In this document: in pieces, positions 31,771-43,767 of the stretch | Position numbering within the stretch: position 1 is the first letter of the stretch | Layout: each line of letters begins with the position of its first letter | Source of the DNA: Nigrospora sphaerica | Lineage: Eukaryota > Ascomycota > Sordariomycetes > Amphisphaeriales > Apiosporaceae | Reading direction: 5' to 3' | NCBI GenBank assembly: GCA_018287875.1 | Contig: JAGVVL010000012.1 | Coordinates: forward strand, 46,342-110,341 | DNA: 64,000 bases | The notes under the pieces: generated by a model | The model's input: the letters and a program-made list of their open reading frames with translations, nothing else | Told to the model about the DNA's origin: nothing | The model's database searches: none | Made by a program: the position numbers and the translations under genes

Positions 31771-32775
31771 GGCAAGGTTTGGGCTCTCCCCAACAGCACT
31801 GAAGCGAGACTGGAAGGAGGTCGAACTTTGCCGCGGTTCCTTCTTCAAACAGTACCACATTAACAGTGGCAACGGAGCCACGAGAACTGGATATAAAGAC
31901 GAAGATACAGGTTTCTTCTCGGCTTGGACCAAACAGAAGATGGGGAAATTCAAGCAATTATACGAGGCCAGGCAGCCAAGGATGACGGAGCACCTTTCAT
32001 ACGTGCCCATGGACTGGAGCATCACCAGTAACACACGGCCATGCTCGCGGTTAGCACTGCCATCTATCACTGGATGAAACTCTATACCATGGTATAGGGG
32101 GTGTTTTCAGATAGAAGTTAGACTGGTACGGTGTAGTATCGCGTAAACTGGTGGCTGTCCCCACGCGAGGTCTAGTGAAGCTCATAGTGAACACAAATCA
32201 CTTTCAGCGCTATGGAATAGTCAGACCACTGCTTATCCATCTCTTTACTGCGCCGAAATCGGTTTGTTCTCTAAGTCGGTCCAGACCCCCACAACCCTAC
32301 AGCGACGAGCCGATTTCACTGGGCCAGTTGAGGAGCGGCCTTGCTCTAGGGAGTTGGAACACACAGGCTATATTTCACGGAGTGTCAGCGCTTGAGGTCA
32401 CAAGCCCACTGCCTTTCAGCATATACCATATATAGCTGGTCTAGGTCCCGGAAGCATTAAGTCGAGCTTATCATCTCTTAATTTCATCCTATGCTGTTTC
32501 ACCACGGGCCAGAGCCAGCAGAACCTACCTTATTAAAATTTTAGCAGGAGCGGCCGCATTCCCGGCTCAATCCGCAATTCTGGTATTCAATCATTTTTAT
32601 TTGGTCTTAAGTTGCTGAAATCCATTTACTCGCAAGGGTCAAGCTAATTAAAACATTAGTATCTGACTTCCTAGCAGCCTCAACATGGCCCGACCACATA
32701 ATTATGCCGAAGGTGTGCTCCGTGTAATAGGTTGAAATAACCTTATTCGTTTGCTGATGCAACCCAAGCTCCTCG
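31771..32775. other. Unassigned region
   Basis: An open plus-strand frame at 31718-32077 (LKRDWKEVELCRGSFFKQYH..) may continue the chitinase relic or a neighbour, but I do not recognise it. From 32100 to 32775 I see nothing coding. Confidence 0.4.
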
Positions 32776-35224
32776 GTGACTACACCCATTACGCCTAATC
32801 GATCCCTCCGAGACGGGGGTGCTGATGATCAGGCTACACGAGGCCACAAGGCCACACCCCGGGAGCGCACTGCGCCTCCCGGCAAAGCTGACGGACATCT
32901 ATGCCGGCAATGCCTTCAACGACCCCGAGGTGCAAAGGCAGTGGGTCACCCGTGCCGATGTGGAATACGAAGGCCCCTGAACTTTGGCCTTCGCTGTGGC
33001 CTGGACCAAGGAAAACCACATTCACTGGCGAGAAGAGGAATACTGGCTGGACGGTCTCGCCCCGTCCGCGTGAACCGTGTACCTCATGATGACTCGCCCA
33101 GGCCAATATGAAGTTGACCCATGCAGCCTGCTTCTACGGCTGGCCACGATCGATCTCGCTCAGCGGGCTTCGGGCCCGCGGGAAGTTGCCCTCTGCGCAG
33201 GCATTGGGAATCTCCGCCTCGAAGTTGCGTACAAAATGCGCATCGTCACCCCACCTCACCGTAACACATTGCTGTGGTGGCCAGATGGGCACCTGGATGC
33301 GGGGTATTTGTTGTACCGCATGAAGGACTTGGGTTTCGATACGCCTCCGCCGCGTTGACGCTACGGCCCGGCAACAATTCACTCTGCCGGTTTCGCTACA
33401 CAACCAAGGGCGAACGAACTCCGCCACCATTTCCTTGCGCCGCTCGCCTTTGTATGAATAGAGGGAATGTCAACCTATTTTCGTATCTAGGAAATGACGG
33501 TTCAAACCGGAGAAGGCACAGTTCAATGCCGCCGAGATCGCCTGTGTGCTGGCGCATCTACACCATCAGCATTTTGTCGCCTGTCTTAAGCCGTAAGACG
33601 TCCAGCGGGACCCCTTCAGTCACATCAGCCTCTGTGCCCCGGGTCTGTTTGCGTTGGAACGGGAACGAAATCAGGCGGAGGACTGCATCCTGCCAAATAA
33701 TCCGGTGCGCCCCGCCCCCGGGGTTCTTGGCGGCAGTACGGTCTCCCAGATGGCGGATTGGTGGATACTTGGAATCTTCGTATACGAGTTGCTCAAAGGG
33801 CTGTCTCCATTCTATCACAAGCATGCCGCCGAAAGGGAGACCGGAATCCTAGGGGAATGGGTACCAATTCCCGAAGATCTGTCGCCGTCAGCGACAAATT
33901 TACTAGTTCGTCTTCTCGACAAAAGACTGCACTAACCGCCTCGGCGCGAACGGGGCATCCCAGGTCAAGTCACATGTCTTCTTCGAAGGCATCGATTGGG
34001 ATGAAATCCACCAGAAGTCATTAAGGACGTTTATTTCCAGACGCCCTCCTCGTAACTTCCGGCTTGCGCGCAACAGGCCTTTCTAAACCCACCATTCAAC
34101 AATGAACGGAGGATGTTTGGAGGGTTCTTGGAAGAATACAAAGGAGACTCAGTATTTGGACCTCATTGAGCCAACATAGCGCGGGTGTGTGACAAAAGCA
34201 AATATGACGATCCCAGCCAGGCCATCACGGCATCTAGCGACGACGGCTGGGACGTGGTCTGGGATCTAGCGACGCGCGAGCTGCGTTTCCAGAACCGACA
34301 GACCGACGAGGACTTACCCGCCCAGCTCTCGGACAAGAATAGGCCCCCAAAGCGAAGGTCAGCCGCGGTGCAAGAAGGGGCAGGGCGCGAAAGCACCAGC
34401 CTCAACTAATGGAGAGAGGCGCTCGGAGCAGCCTTAATGGCGGGTTACAGCACGCACGTCTTTTCACAGATACTCGGACACGGAGTTGAGTTCAATGCCA
34501 CAGCCGTCTACGACAAAGAGATCTAAGACACGAACTATCTTTCTCTCACTCTTAGAGTCATTGCATTTGCGCAGCTGGAATGGGCGGCAGAGCATGACCT
34601 AACCGACCTGATCCGGCTCTTCCTGGACGCCGGTGCTGACGCGAACTGGACCGGGGACCGATGTAGCCGAGGGCCGGCACTTGTTAAGGCGGCACGGACG
34701 CGGAACGCCCGGTTGGCGACGCTGGTCACGCCGTACACAGAGCCCAACGCGCGCGGGCGCGCCTTGCGCGTCGCCGTCGAGAAGAAGGCCCCAGCTGTCG
34801 TCGACGTGCTGCTTGCGACGGGCGCGCCCTGCGACGGACCGGAAATGGAGTGTGTGCAACGCCGCTTCACACCGCCGCTGGTGCTAGCCGTGCGCGGCAA
34901 CCGCAGCGACATGGTGCAGACGCTGCTCACGCACGGCGCCGACCCCAACCTCGGCTACCACGGCCTCCCGAACGGCGGCGGTCGCGTCCAGGGAGCCATG
35001 TTTTGCGAAGGCGGGAACGGCGACGAAGATCTGGCGGCCCCCGTACAGCTGGCCATGGAGCTCGGGCACGTCGACATGGTGCGGTGCCTCATCGACGCCG
35101 GTGCCGACGTCGCGCTCCCCATCCCGTTTGGCCCGCCGACCCGCGGCGGCTCGAGCCGGCCCAAGTCTGCGAGACGGTGCCGCGTAATACGTATCTCGAG
35201 GTCATGGCCGCGCCGGGGTCATAG
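32776..35224 (+). pseudogene. Decayed AGC-type protein kinase with C-terminal ankyrin repeats
   Basis: Pieces of one gene in changing frames. A leading domain (DIYAGNAFNDPEVQRQWV, TKENHIHWREEEYWLDGL) is followed by kinase remnants: AEIACVLAHLHHQHFVACLKP, HISLCAPGLFALE, ADWWILGIFVYELLKGLSPFY (about 33750-33815) and SHVFFEGIDWDEIHQKS (about 33970). Then come a linker (DDGWDVVWDLATRELRFQNR), ankyrin repeats (LIRLFLDAGADANW, VQTLLTHGADPNLGYHGLP, VDMVRCLIDAGADV) and an end VPRNTYLEV. Fungi have such kinase-ankyrin fusions. The catalytic loop lacks its Asp and has a stop (LKP then TGA near 33594), and the DFG block has become APG, so it cannot be an active kinase. Several stops and shifts confirm decay. 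The ankyrin half (34576-35224) is the better preserved part. Confidence 0.72.
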
Positions 35225-35830
35225 TCGCTTAAACAATAGTACATGTAAAAAAGGGTAAAGCGACTAACAGGCTGATGTTGAAGGAACAAAACTAAAAATA
35301 TCGAACGATGAAGCTTTAAGCGTCTGGAAATTCGCTGATGACTAGAACTTTTTACTGATATACTCCTGCATGTCCTTTTTGCCAGTCTCATGTCGGCCTT
35401 GGAGTAATTTGGCGTGTCACTGCCCATTGGCTTTCCAGTTAGGGTTACCCGCCAACTATTGTCCACGACGTGTGGCTTACTTGCCGGGCAATACTTCCGG
35501 TCTCAAATCTCTTCGCTAATGGGTTGGCCCATTACGGCAGAATGTCTAAGGGTGGTGCCCGAATCGGACGTCGATTATGTCCCTATTGACGTATCATTCC
35601 GTCCCAATAAGAGATATCGCACCTAGGCTCCTGGCTTCGCTGTAGAGCAATGTCTAGTCGGTGTGGGTTTTAAAATATTGTTGGATCTTCTGCCTACTGT
35701 TCTACCTGTTTTCGCTTAGTCTCGTAAGCTCGCAAGCGGTGGGCGGGGACTGTGCTATGGCATTAAACGCAAGTGCTTCTATCACCACCTGTTTCTCTGA
35801 TTCACCAGAGCTTTTCAGTGTCCTGGAGAT
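35225..35830. other. Intergenic, nothing recognised
   Basis: No coding pattern; lies between the kinase-ankyrin relic and the 3' end of the HET gene. Confidence 0.4.
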
Positions 35831-38151
35831 CTACCCTAGAAGTATCTCTTTCCTCTCCGTCCGGTGTATCCACGGCGGAAGTCCCGGGTCCTCGACTCCT
35901 GGCGGGTACGCCGGTCTTCCCGGGTCATGGTGCCTGACATTATCGAACAAGACCACCTCGTCCAGAACGGCACCGGAGTGATCTGTATACAGCTGGTAGG
36001 CTGCTTCTCCAAGCGTCGAGTCACGACGCAAGGAACCCCGGCGAGGTAGATGATCCCTACCCTTTCGAAGTGATCGCCCGTTTCCTTCAAAACGAGAATG
36101 GCCACATTCCCACAGTACAGGCTGGACCAGTCATCCCAGCCTGTGCGTGCCAAGATCAGGCCCAGCGTCCCGTCCTCCAGCGTCATGTCGGTGTCCATAT
36201 TGATTTCGGCTGCTACCGCCAACGTGTCCGAGATATCAAAAATGGCCGCCTGGGGGCCATTTTCCCGGGTTTCGCTGGATTGTCCGCCTTCCACCAGCCC
36301 AAAGAGTCCCAGCCCAGAAGTTCGACACGTGGATCGTTGCAGTCTATCATCCCACAGCCAGAATCCCAGAGGTAGGGATTCGCTTTCCCATACCACATGA
36401 TCCTTTGCCTCGAAGAGCGCAAGTTCGACATTTCCAAGTTCTGTGTCAGTCTCAGCTTAACTGTTGGCGCTGTGATTCGTAGAAGAGTTGGTTTTTCTGC
36501 AGAGTCGGTCATTTTGCTGCAGGCTTCCATATCCAAATCATTCAAACGATTCGAGGCAAAGACGTTGTAGTCAAATGTACCGCCAGTATAGTAGTCGTCG
36601 TTAAACCCCTTCAACAATCGCAAGTTCGACGCATAGCTCACGGGGCCAGCCCACCCCGACCAAGACCAACTGGGTGCTATAAGGCGACGGGGACCATAGT
36701 TGGGCGGCACAGGACGTCGGATGTCAGGGTCCCAGTTTCCGTGTTTCCATTCCAGCAGTGGGTGATTTCCGTGTAGTGGAATGCCCCAAATATGATGGAT
36801 AGGCTCTTCAAGCCGGGCGAAGTATCCTAGAATGCCAAGAAATGCTTTGAGTGAGTCCTCTGCGTAGGTCATCTGTCGCCGGCTGAAATCCTGAATGCGA
36901 TGCACTAGGTCATTCAGGGATGACAGTTGCTGCCTCCACGCAGCCGTAGTGAACGCTTGGTGATGAAATCTGCACTGTAACTTTCGAAAACCTTCTCTGG
37001 GCTGGAACCAAGCTCCTCACATATTCCTCCGTTACAAAGAAGGACCACTTGTCTTTTCGTGAAGAATAGCAGCCTCGGGGAAAGCAGGCACTCTTGTAAA
37101 GTCCACGCCCTTGTGGACCAAACAGATTCATGGATGGCTGACTCTTCGCCCCAGTACCATTCAACCAGTTCGTAACGTGGTGTTAGAATTGTCTGGTGTC
37201 GTGTTCGGGTGGTGCTAACACCAGGAAGACCATCATCTGACGAGGTACCGGCTGAGGAAACTATAGTAAGAACAGATTGGGAATAGATGAGATCCATTTG
37301 GGAGACCATGACATGCATCTGCTGGGCGTCATTCTGCGATATGCACTGAGCTGTCAGTATGTCCAAATGCGTGGTATGTTAGGGAGTACCATACGTATTT
37401 ATCAACCCAGAGATAACGAAAGCCGAGGGCCCTTGTGACTCGAATGGCGTCAACGACAACTTGAGGGTATGAATCTTCTTGCGAGTTGTTGGAGGCGCTC
37501 CCCAGACATAAGACAAGCAAAGATAAGGTTCATCGTGATGATGGCCCACGATGTCGTTTGTATGACAATCGATGACGCGAAACCCCACTGGGAAATCTGG
37601 CACGTTTCGGACGCCGCATCCCGGATGAGTATCTTGGCAAAGTTGGATACAGTCCTTGATGTATCCCCAGTCGTGTATTGTTTCAGGTATCTTGTGACAG
37701 CCAGCATCGGCGAGAACAAAATGTGTTGCTCTTTCGTTGTCGTATGGCTCAGTGCAAATGAAAAAGAGTGGACTCCGATCGACTGCGTACATATTGTGAG
37801 AGAGGCCGACTCGAATCTCACAACGCGCTTGGTCATTCTCTCTCAGCACCCAGGAAATGAAAGAACGGCAGAGTGAGCAAGAGCGATTGGGTTCGAACTC
37901 GAGTTCACGAGCAAGGCTGAGACCGCGTCCATGATAGTGCCAATCCACGATGGGTCTGCAATGTTTACAGAGCCATTCATCCTGTTTAGAGCGATTCTTT
38001 TGGTTCGCGACTTCGGGGTTCTCAGTGCCGACATTGGGGAATCGGAGCAGGGGAGGCTCTAGCCACTCATCCGAGCTGCCTTGCAGTACCGAATCAAAAA
38101 TTCTTCAAGCCCCTCGCTCGGAGAGGGTGCCGTACCTTGGTATGCCATCAT
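35831..38151 (-). pseudogene. HET-domain protein, frame broken at homopolymers
   Basis: HET proteins trigger non-self recognition and programmed cell death when incompatible hyphae fuse. Starting from ATG at 38151, a 5-codon exon and a 56-nt intron (38080-38135) lead into SSDEWLEPPLLRFPNVG and a CKHC..CSLC cysteine region. The HET domain follows: FRVIDCHTNDIV, YLCLSYVWG, then LGFRYLWVDKY joined by a 49-nt intron (37346-37394) to CISQNDAQQ, then VWSTRAWTLQECLLSPRLLFF. The C-terminal region has LIAPSWSWSGWAGPV and AIFDISDTLAVAAEI. Breaks fall at CCCC 37500-37503, AAA 36966-36968 and GGGGG 36252-36256, each consistent with one lost base. No other damage is obvious, so the gene may be intact in the organism. 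Confidence 0.85.
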
Positions 38152-39036
38152 CGGTGTTGTACTTTATCTTGATTTGGCATGTAGGATGAAGAAAGATAAT
38201 GGACCGATGGTGTGCGATATGTTGGGGTAGAGCCGACGCGAAGAAGGAAGGAACGGAAGGGGGTGCAGGCAGAGGAATGAATCCCTTTCCAGAATCTCTG
38301 TTCAACACCCCGCCCAGAGAGGCACGTTGCACATGGCTATTGGGCCAGAAGACGGTCAGCATGCACACCCAGCTGATCAGTAAGAAGGCAAGTTTTTGCC
38401 TGGAGGGTTGCGGGGTTCATGCACCTCGACGGAGAAAAGTGCAAAAAGGCTTACCATGCTTATCCCTTATCGCACAGGAAAGGGCAGGGTATGCTGAGCT
38501 TCAAAGTTATCCATTGAAAGGGGACAGAGTAAAACATGCCAGGAGTGGCCATCTAAATAGTGTAGCTAGGTAATGCGTGGCCAGGGCATGTAGCCAGATA
38601 ATGAGGTCCGTTATCCTGATTAGGAGGGGTCTTACCCCGCCTGGGATCGCATAGCTCGATTCCTACCCCACTAACTTACACAGGCTTGCAAGCTGCGGAG
38701 CAAATGGAGCAGTCGCCGGCCTACATCTTCAGCGCCAATCGTACCGTCGGCTGGCGTCACGCAAAAGAGGACAGCCCACGCTCCGCCCTCGTCATGCTCT
38801 TGAAGCAGTGTTAAGAAATTACCGTGGCTGATGGTGTGTTGGATTCCATCACCATGACCGCGGTGGAGAAAGTTTTGTACTGATACATGGCGTGGGCTTC
38901 AATTGCAGTGACCCAGTCCTGAGACGCACTTCATCGGAGACCTCCCCCCCATCTATACGCCGATCATTTAATTTCTGACCTCAATCTCAGCCGTCGCCGA
39001 CGTTCCCGCTGCGGCGTTCCGCCGCTCTCCAAGTAC
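38152..39036. other. Intergenic, no gene recognised
   Basis: Upstream side of the HET gene and downstream side of the BTB gene; only short unconvincing frames. Confidence 0.45.
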
Positions 39037-40352
39037 TTAACCCTCCGTTAGTCCCGATTTGCAAGCTTGACACGCCATATGCTCCTCCTGCTGGTCTGTG
39101 ATAGTCACCGTAGGCTCGGGGCACCACAAGACTCGGCCGTCGCTGCCTTGAACACCCCTTTGGCAATAATAGTGCTCGTCATATTCCTGTATGTGTAATT
39201 TCGTAAAGAGTGTCTGTTGTAGCTCGGCGACGGTCCCCTCCCAGTCCTCGGCGCTTGGTAAGGGCCACATTCCTATGGGGCCAAGGGACTGCATGAGTGA
39301 GCCTAGTATCACCTGGTTGCATGTGCTCGTCGCCTCATGTTCCTCTGTACACCGGAACCCGTAGGCTGGTATTTCTTTCTGGAAGATAGAAGCCTCGATG
39401 GTGTCCTTGATAGGCCGGAACAGCGCTGTGATAGCCTCGAGACGTGAATCACGAATCGTCTCTTTGGCCCCAGGCGGTGCAGATGTATCAAATCCATACT
39501 TTGGCTGCTTCCAGACAAGTTGATTGATGACCAACCTGAATAAAGTCTTAGACCCAAGTTCCCACGAGACCCACAGAGCCCTCGTGAGGTCCAAGCCGTT
39601 GAGGTGTTCCACCCTCTCTTCAGGCTCTGGACTAACTGGCTGGCCCACGGACGGAGTAATTGCGTCATGTCGTACTTGTCGGTGAGGACTGTTACCTCGT
39701 ACAGATCCCTTAGCCCCTCCATGCCCTGGATGGCGTGGGGGTCAAACTCGTTGAAGCGGCCGTGGATGACTGGCAGAAGAAGCCCCATCACCCATGCACT
39801 ATCGTCCGGAAGTTGCACCATCCATTCAGATTCCGGCCCGTGTGATTCCGGCTTACTTGCTTCGGCAAAATGGCCGTAGAGCATGGTGTCAAAGAAAGGT
39901 GCTGCTCGGGCCAGGGCGCGGGAGCAAACGCGGAAGGCAGTGGCTTTTCGCACTTGCTTTGACACTTCTAGGCCATGCTCGAGTTCCGTGGCGATTGCTT
40001 GCTTTTCAGCCAGCTCTTCCAGCTGCTGATCTGTTTGTAGCGAGTACTCCGGCTGCCCCGCCTCGCTGGACTCGTAGAAGTTCCCAACCGCGCAGGACAC
40101 GTCACCGACCACCAGAATCAGGTCGCCGCGGCGATCTATCTCGACCTGAGTGGGCCGGCAGAATGGGTGCAAAGTGCAGGGGCCCTTTGAGTCCGGCGCA
40201 GGTATCGGCGGCGTAAGCGTGGGCGAAGCGTTGCTGTGAGGTGAGGGCTTGTTGACCGTATCCGGGGGCGAAGGTGGCCTCTCGCCCCTCCAAACAAAGA
40301 TGATGACATGAGTAGCAGCGCGGTTCGTCAAGGTCACTGAATTTGAGGGCAT
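39037..40352 (-). CDS. BTB/POZ-domain protein
   Basis: The ATG at 40352 (MPSNSVTLTN) starts a proline-rich N-terminus, followed by a BTB/POZ fold: IDRRGDLILVVGD, then FRVCSRALARAAPFFDTMLYG, VQLPDDSAWVMGLLLPVIHG and LYEVTVLTDKYDMTQLLRPW. BTB domains mediate dimerisation and adaptor binding. The frame changes near 39630; the continuation (PEPEERVEHLNGLDL.. to a Cys-containing end with EEHMACQACKSG) is open to 39037. A single missing base would restore the join. The C-terminal 190 residues are a region found with fungal BTB proteins but without a named function. Confidence 0.75.
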
Positions 40353-41269
40353 ACAGGTGGTTTGGGACGATGTACTGTGTAGGGTAGAGAAGGAAGGATG
40401 GCGGGGTAAAGAAGAGGGATGGCGGGGCAGAGAAGAGGGGTTGGCTTCCTCCTCCAACGGCAAATAGAAATCACGGGACCTTGTCGCCCTTCTTAGAAAC
40501 CACCACCTAACGTAGCCTTCAACTCCTCCCAATCCTGCCGTGCGCCCCGCAACATCCAAGCCAGACCAGCAACCCTGACAGAGAACTGGGAGGGGCGGTT
40601 CTTCAAGATGCTGCTGATATCACGAGACCTAAAGGATTCACGATACCCTTGCAAGAGGTCCCTAATCCAGGAGGCAGAAAAGACCGGCATACGGTACAGC
40701 CGCGATGACGTCGAGCAACCAGCTGCCGTACGAAAAGTATAAGCAGAGCCTGCGATGGGGCTCCATCGTAGCTTGCGGGATGTTGGCATCTGCTGGGACG
40801 CCTCTTCCTGTCGCTGTTTACACGTCGCGCACCTCTGCCGTACCTCGTTGTTTTCAAGTCGAAATCTCGTGCGACCATCTTAAAGTACCTGTTCTCGCTA
40901 CACGGAAAGGCCTAAAGTGAGGAATAAGCTAGAAGTGGTGCAAAGACTCCTATGCCTACGCATGTTAGAGCCTAAATCATGCTGTCTCAACTAAAACCCC
41001 CGACACAGAGCAAGTACTCCAGAACCAAATCTCGGGAGCGGGCACCACACCAACGTGAATAAAACGGGAAGTGTCTGTAGGACCGGAAACACAGCCAAGA
41101 GGCTCAGGCGACCACCAGAATGCCTACTAGATTCAAAATGAAGTCTGCCCTGGAATGGATCAAGGCTGTTGAAATACCTGCAGCGACTCTGTGACTAACC
41201 CGTGCGGTGCCTTGGGACCCACGGTTAACCTTGTGCCATCAAAATTCCCGCTGCTCTCTCCCATCAACG
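40353..41269. other. Intergenic; one repeat relic
   Basis: Holds the repeat at 41003-41086. Short minus-strand frames at 40500-40880 have no recognisable content. Confidence 0.4.
41003..41086 (+). repeat. Degenerate repeat shared with 8357-8440
   Basis: See the partner: ACACAGAGCAAG.., CTCGGGA.., CACCA.., GACC in the same order and strand. Confidence 0.45.
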
Positions 41270-42616
41270 TCACGCACTTGTAGGTGGCCCGCTCACTTCC
41301 GAATCCCATAGTTTGCTCCTTAGATTGTCCGGGACCGGCGTCTTCGCAACAGTTGATGGAAAGACTCTGATAGCCGGAGGAAGCACCGTCTTCTCCCAGA
41401 GCGCCACACAATTCCCACCGCCATTATCCTCGACCGCTTCTCGCAACTGGCCTAAGACGGTGACGAGCATTCGTAAGTCCGTCTGTTTACTACTCTCCCA
41501 GTCCACGAATTGTGCCGCAGCGTTGGTGACCCGGAGCTCTTCAAAGGTCCCGTGGGTGTGATGGCCGACGATGAGCCAAGGCGTTCGGCCGAACCAGACT
41601 TGTGGCAAGTTCTTGCTTAGACTCTTTAGCTTGCTTGCTGTCTTGACTTCCGCCGCCATCTCTTGAGCCATGGGCGCCCCGTGTCCTGGTGGTCTGATGA
41701 TAGCTGGTGTCTCTTCAGGGCCATCGTTTACCGAGAGGTTATCCATCGACAGAGCCAAGGGTCCGGATCCATCACATGGTCCGCTTTTGGTATTGTAGCA
41801 CGCGTCCACCTCGAATTGTACGACGCACTGAAGCTCTCCCAGCCGGTACCGAAGAGCCCGATGATGAGATGTGCTGTCTTCTAGGCCTGGTGGGTATTTC
41901 GTGAACGCATCCTCGAAAGTCTTGCCCCAAACGGGTTGTTGATAGCTGTGGACTCGCTGATGGGTACACTTTTCACAGCGTTCAATGACCAAGGTGCGAT
42001 GAACCAAGTGAAGATTAAGTCGAAAGCTGTCGGGTCGACGGCCAGCACTGAAATCGAGGAGTTTCCGGAGGCTATTTCGGTTAACCAGGACATCTACATC
42101 GTCGAAGCGGAACGATGGGCTCATAGAGGTAGTGGCCCGGAACAGCGGCTCGAAGGGGAATTTTGGGGCAAGCGCAGCATTTTGGTCCACAAAGTAGACG
42201 CCTTGGTCCTTAGTCAGGGCTACCGGTAAGGGAAGGGCCCGCCAAAAGGCCGCAAAGCCTGATAGCAGTCAGTACGTTTGCAGCAAGATGATAATAGGTA
42301 GCAAATCTACCGGGTATGTGTAGCTTCGCGTCCGGGCCCTTTCTCCAGTTGTAGCTACAGATCAGCTCACTGCCCGAGGCGCTAGAGACCGGCGTATCTG
42401 ACGGTGTAACGGCCGTACGATCGATGTGGCGGATCACCTTGGTACTGAGCACGTTTTTCCACATCCAACCCTCGCCGTTGCTAGGGGCACGAGCAGGACG
42501 CGACCGGCGGACATTAGCGCTCGCTGCCGGTACGCATTTGCTTCCTTGTCTGTTTGATGTTGGAGCAGAGCGCCATCCGTGTTGAAATTTCGCCCGCACA
42601 AGCAGGAATACATCAT
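41270..42616 (-). CDS. Uncharacterised fungal family protein with N-terminal C2H2-like finger
   Basis: Family recognised from ICSYNW.., KLHIPG, then VYFVDQNAALAPKFPFEPLFRA, NSLRKLLDF, AFTKYPPGLEDSTSHHRALRYRLG, and near the end LPQVWFGRTPWLIVGHH and CVALWEK. Database entries of this family are often named geranylgeranyl pyrophosphate synthetase, but no prenyltransferase DDxxD motif is visible, so that label should not be trusted. A clean 52-nt intron (42259-42310; GTAGAT donor, TACTGAC branch, ATCAG acceptor) restores the conserved join. At the N-terminus MMYSCLCGRNFNTDGALLQHQ looks like a C2H2 finger as in the gene at 54513. It lies in a different frame from what follows, so one more intron or indel exists between 42600 and 42480. 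Confidence 0.65.
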
Positions 42617-43767
42617 GGAGGTTGGCGAGAGAGAAAGTAACATGGGATTCCAGCGGGTGCGGGGGAAGCCTGTCACCCCACCTTTTTGGGCTTATAAGCG
42701 CCCTCGATGGCGGACGGTGACACTTCAAGTCACGTGAAGTCGCGTGTCGCGGCCCCCAGAGGGACCGGCCCAGAGAGGAATTGCATTCGCGTCCTGTTGA
42801 CCACGTCCTGGACGTAGAAGATCTCCCCAGCGCCAGATTGGGGCTCAGTTCGACGCCCTTTCAGCTCGGCCGGGGATGGTAACACCCAACTGCCGCCACG
42901 CCCAGGATAGTGCAAGTACTTCATCACATCTAGACTTATACAATGGGAGCCCATGGCTTTCATCCCGGCCAGTTTCGGCCCATGGACCTGGTGGGTTAAT
43001 GGGCCGAGCTGGAATTGTGTATGCCTAAGCGCACCCGTAGCCATATGCTCAAAACAGCCCACAGAACTGGTAGATGGCCCAGTGTTTGGCCATGATGGCC
43101 TCCAACTCGCGACAAGAAGCGGCGACGCCTAGCAGTGAAGGACGCCATGGCAGCTAGTCTTCCCCACCATGCACTTATCAACAGGTGAACCCGTGCCAGC
43201 TGGTTAGTTGGTCGCTGAGCTAGATTATCAATAATAATAATATTTATTTAACGTCAATGGTGGCTTCGAAGCAGCCGCAGCCTCCCAGGGGTATGGGACG
43301 TGGTTAGCTAGTTTCCAGTACATATGCCCTTATTTCTATAGAAGCAAAACCATGTCTCTAGAACTAAATATGTTGCAGCCGGTGGTCGCTACGGTCCGAA
43401 CCTTCCGACTCATTCCTTCATTTCTCAACCTTTGCTAAGTGGCTCCTTTCCTTTGTCGCCGGTGGCCACCAGATAGGTGACCTCGTGTCTTCTAGAACCT
43501 CACAGTCTTCATCCCGTCGTTACCATCGCCCCGTGGGATGACAATCTCCTCCTCTCCTTCTTAGTCTCTCGAGTCGTACTCGTCCGCTGCTGCGTACTCC
43601 GCCCGTCCCTTATTACAGCACCATTCCTCTACCTCCCTGAAGAGATGGCAGAGGCGGTCAAATTACCGTGCCGTCGAATAGAATTTTTAAAACTCGAGCA
43701 GGCTCTATATAAGCCATGCTAAGTAAGCGTCTCGGCTTGCCAAGCTGGTCAGATTGAGCCTATGCAG
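42617..43767. other. Intergenic, no gene recognised
   Basis: Includes an AT-rich simple stretch of AATAAT units near 43225-43250. No supported gene. Confidence 0.45.

Noticed and set aside
41270..42616. True geranylgeranyl diphosphate synthase
   Set aside because: No DDxxD motifs or isoprenoid synthase fold signature; the common database name appears to be a mislabel.
43477..43722. Short plus-strand frame as a secreted protein
   Set aside because: Hydrophobic stretch only, no cleavage site pattern or homology signal.
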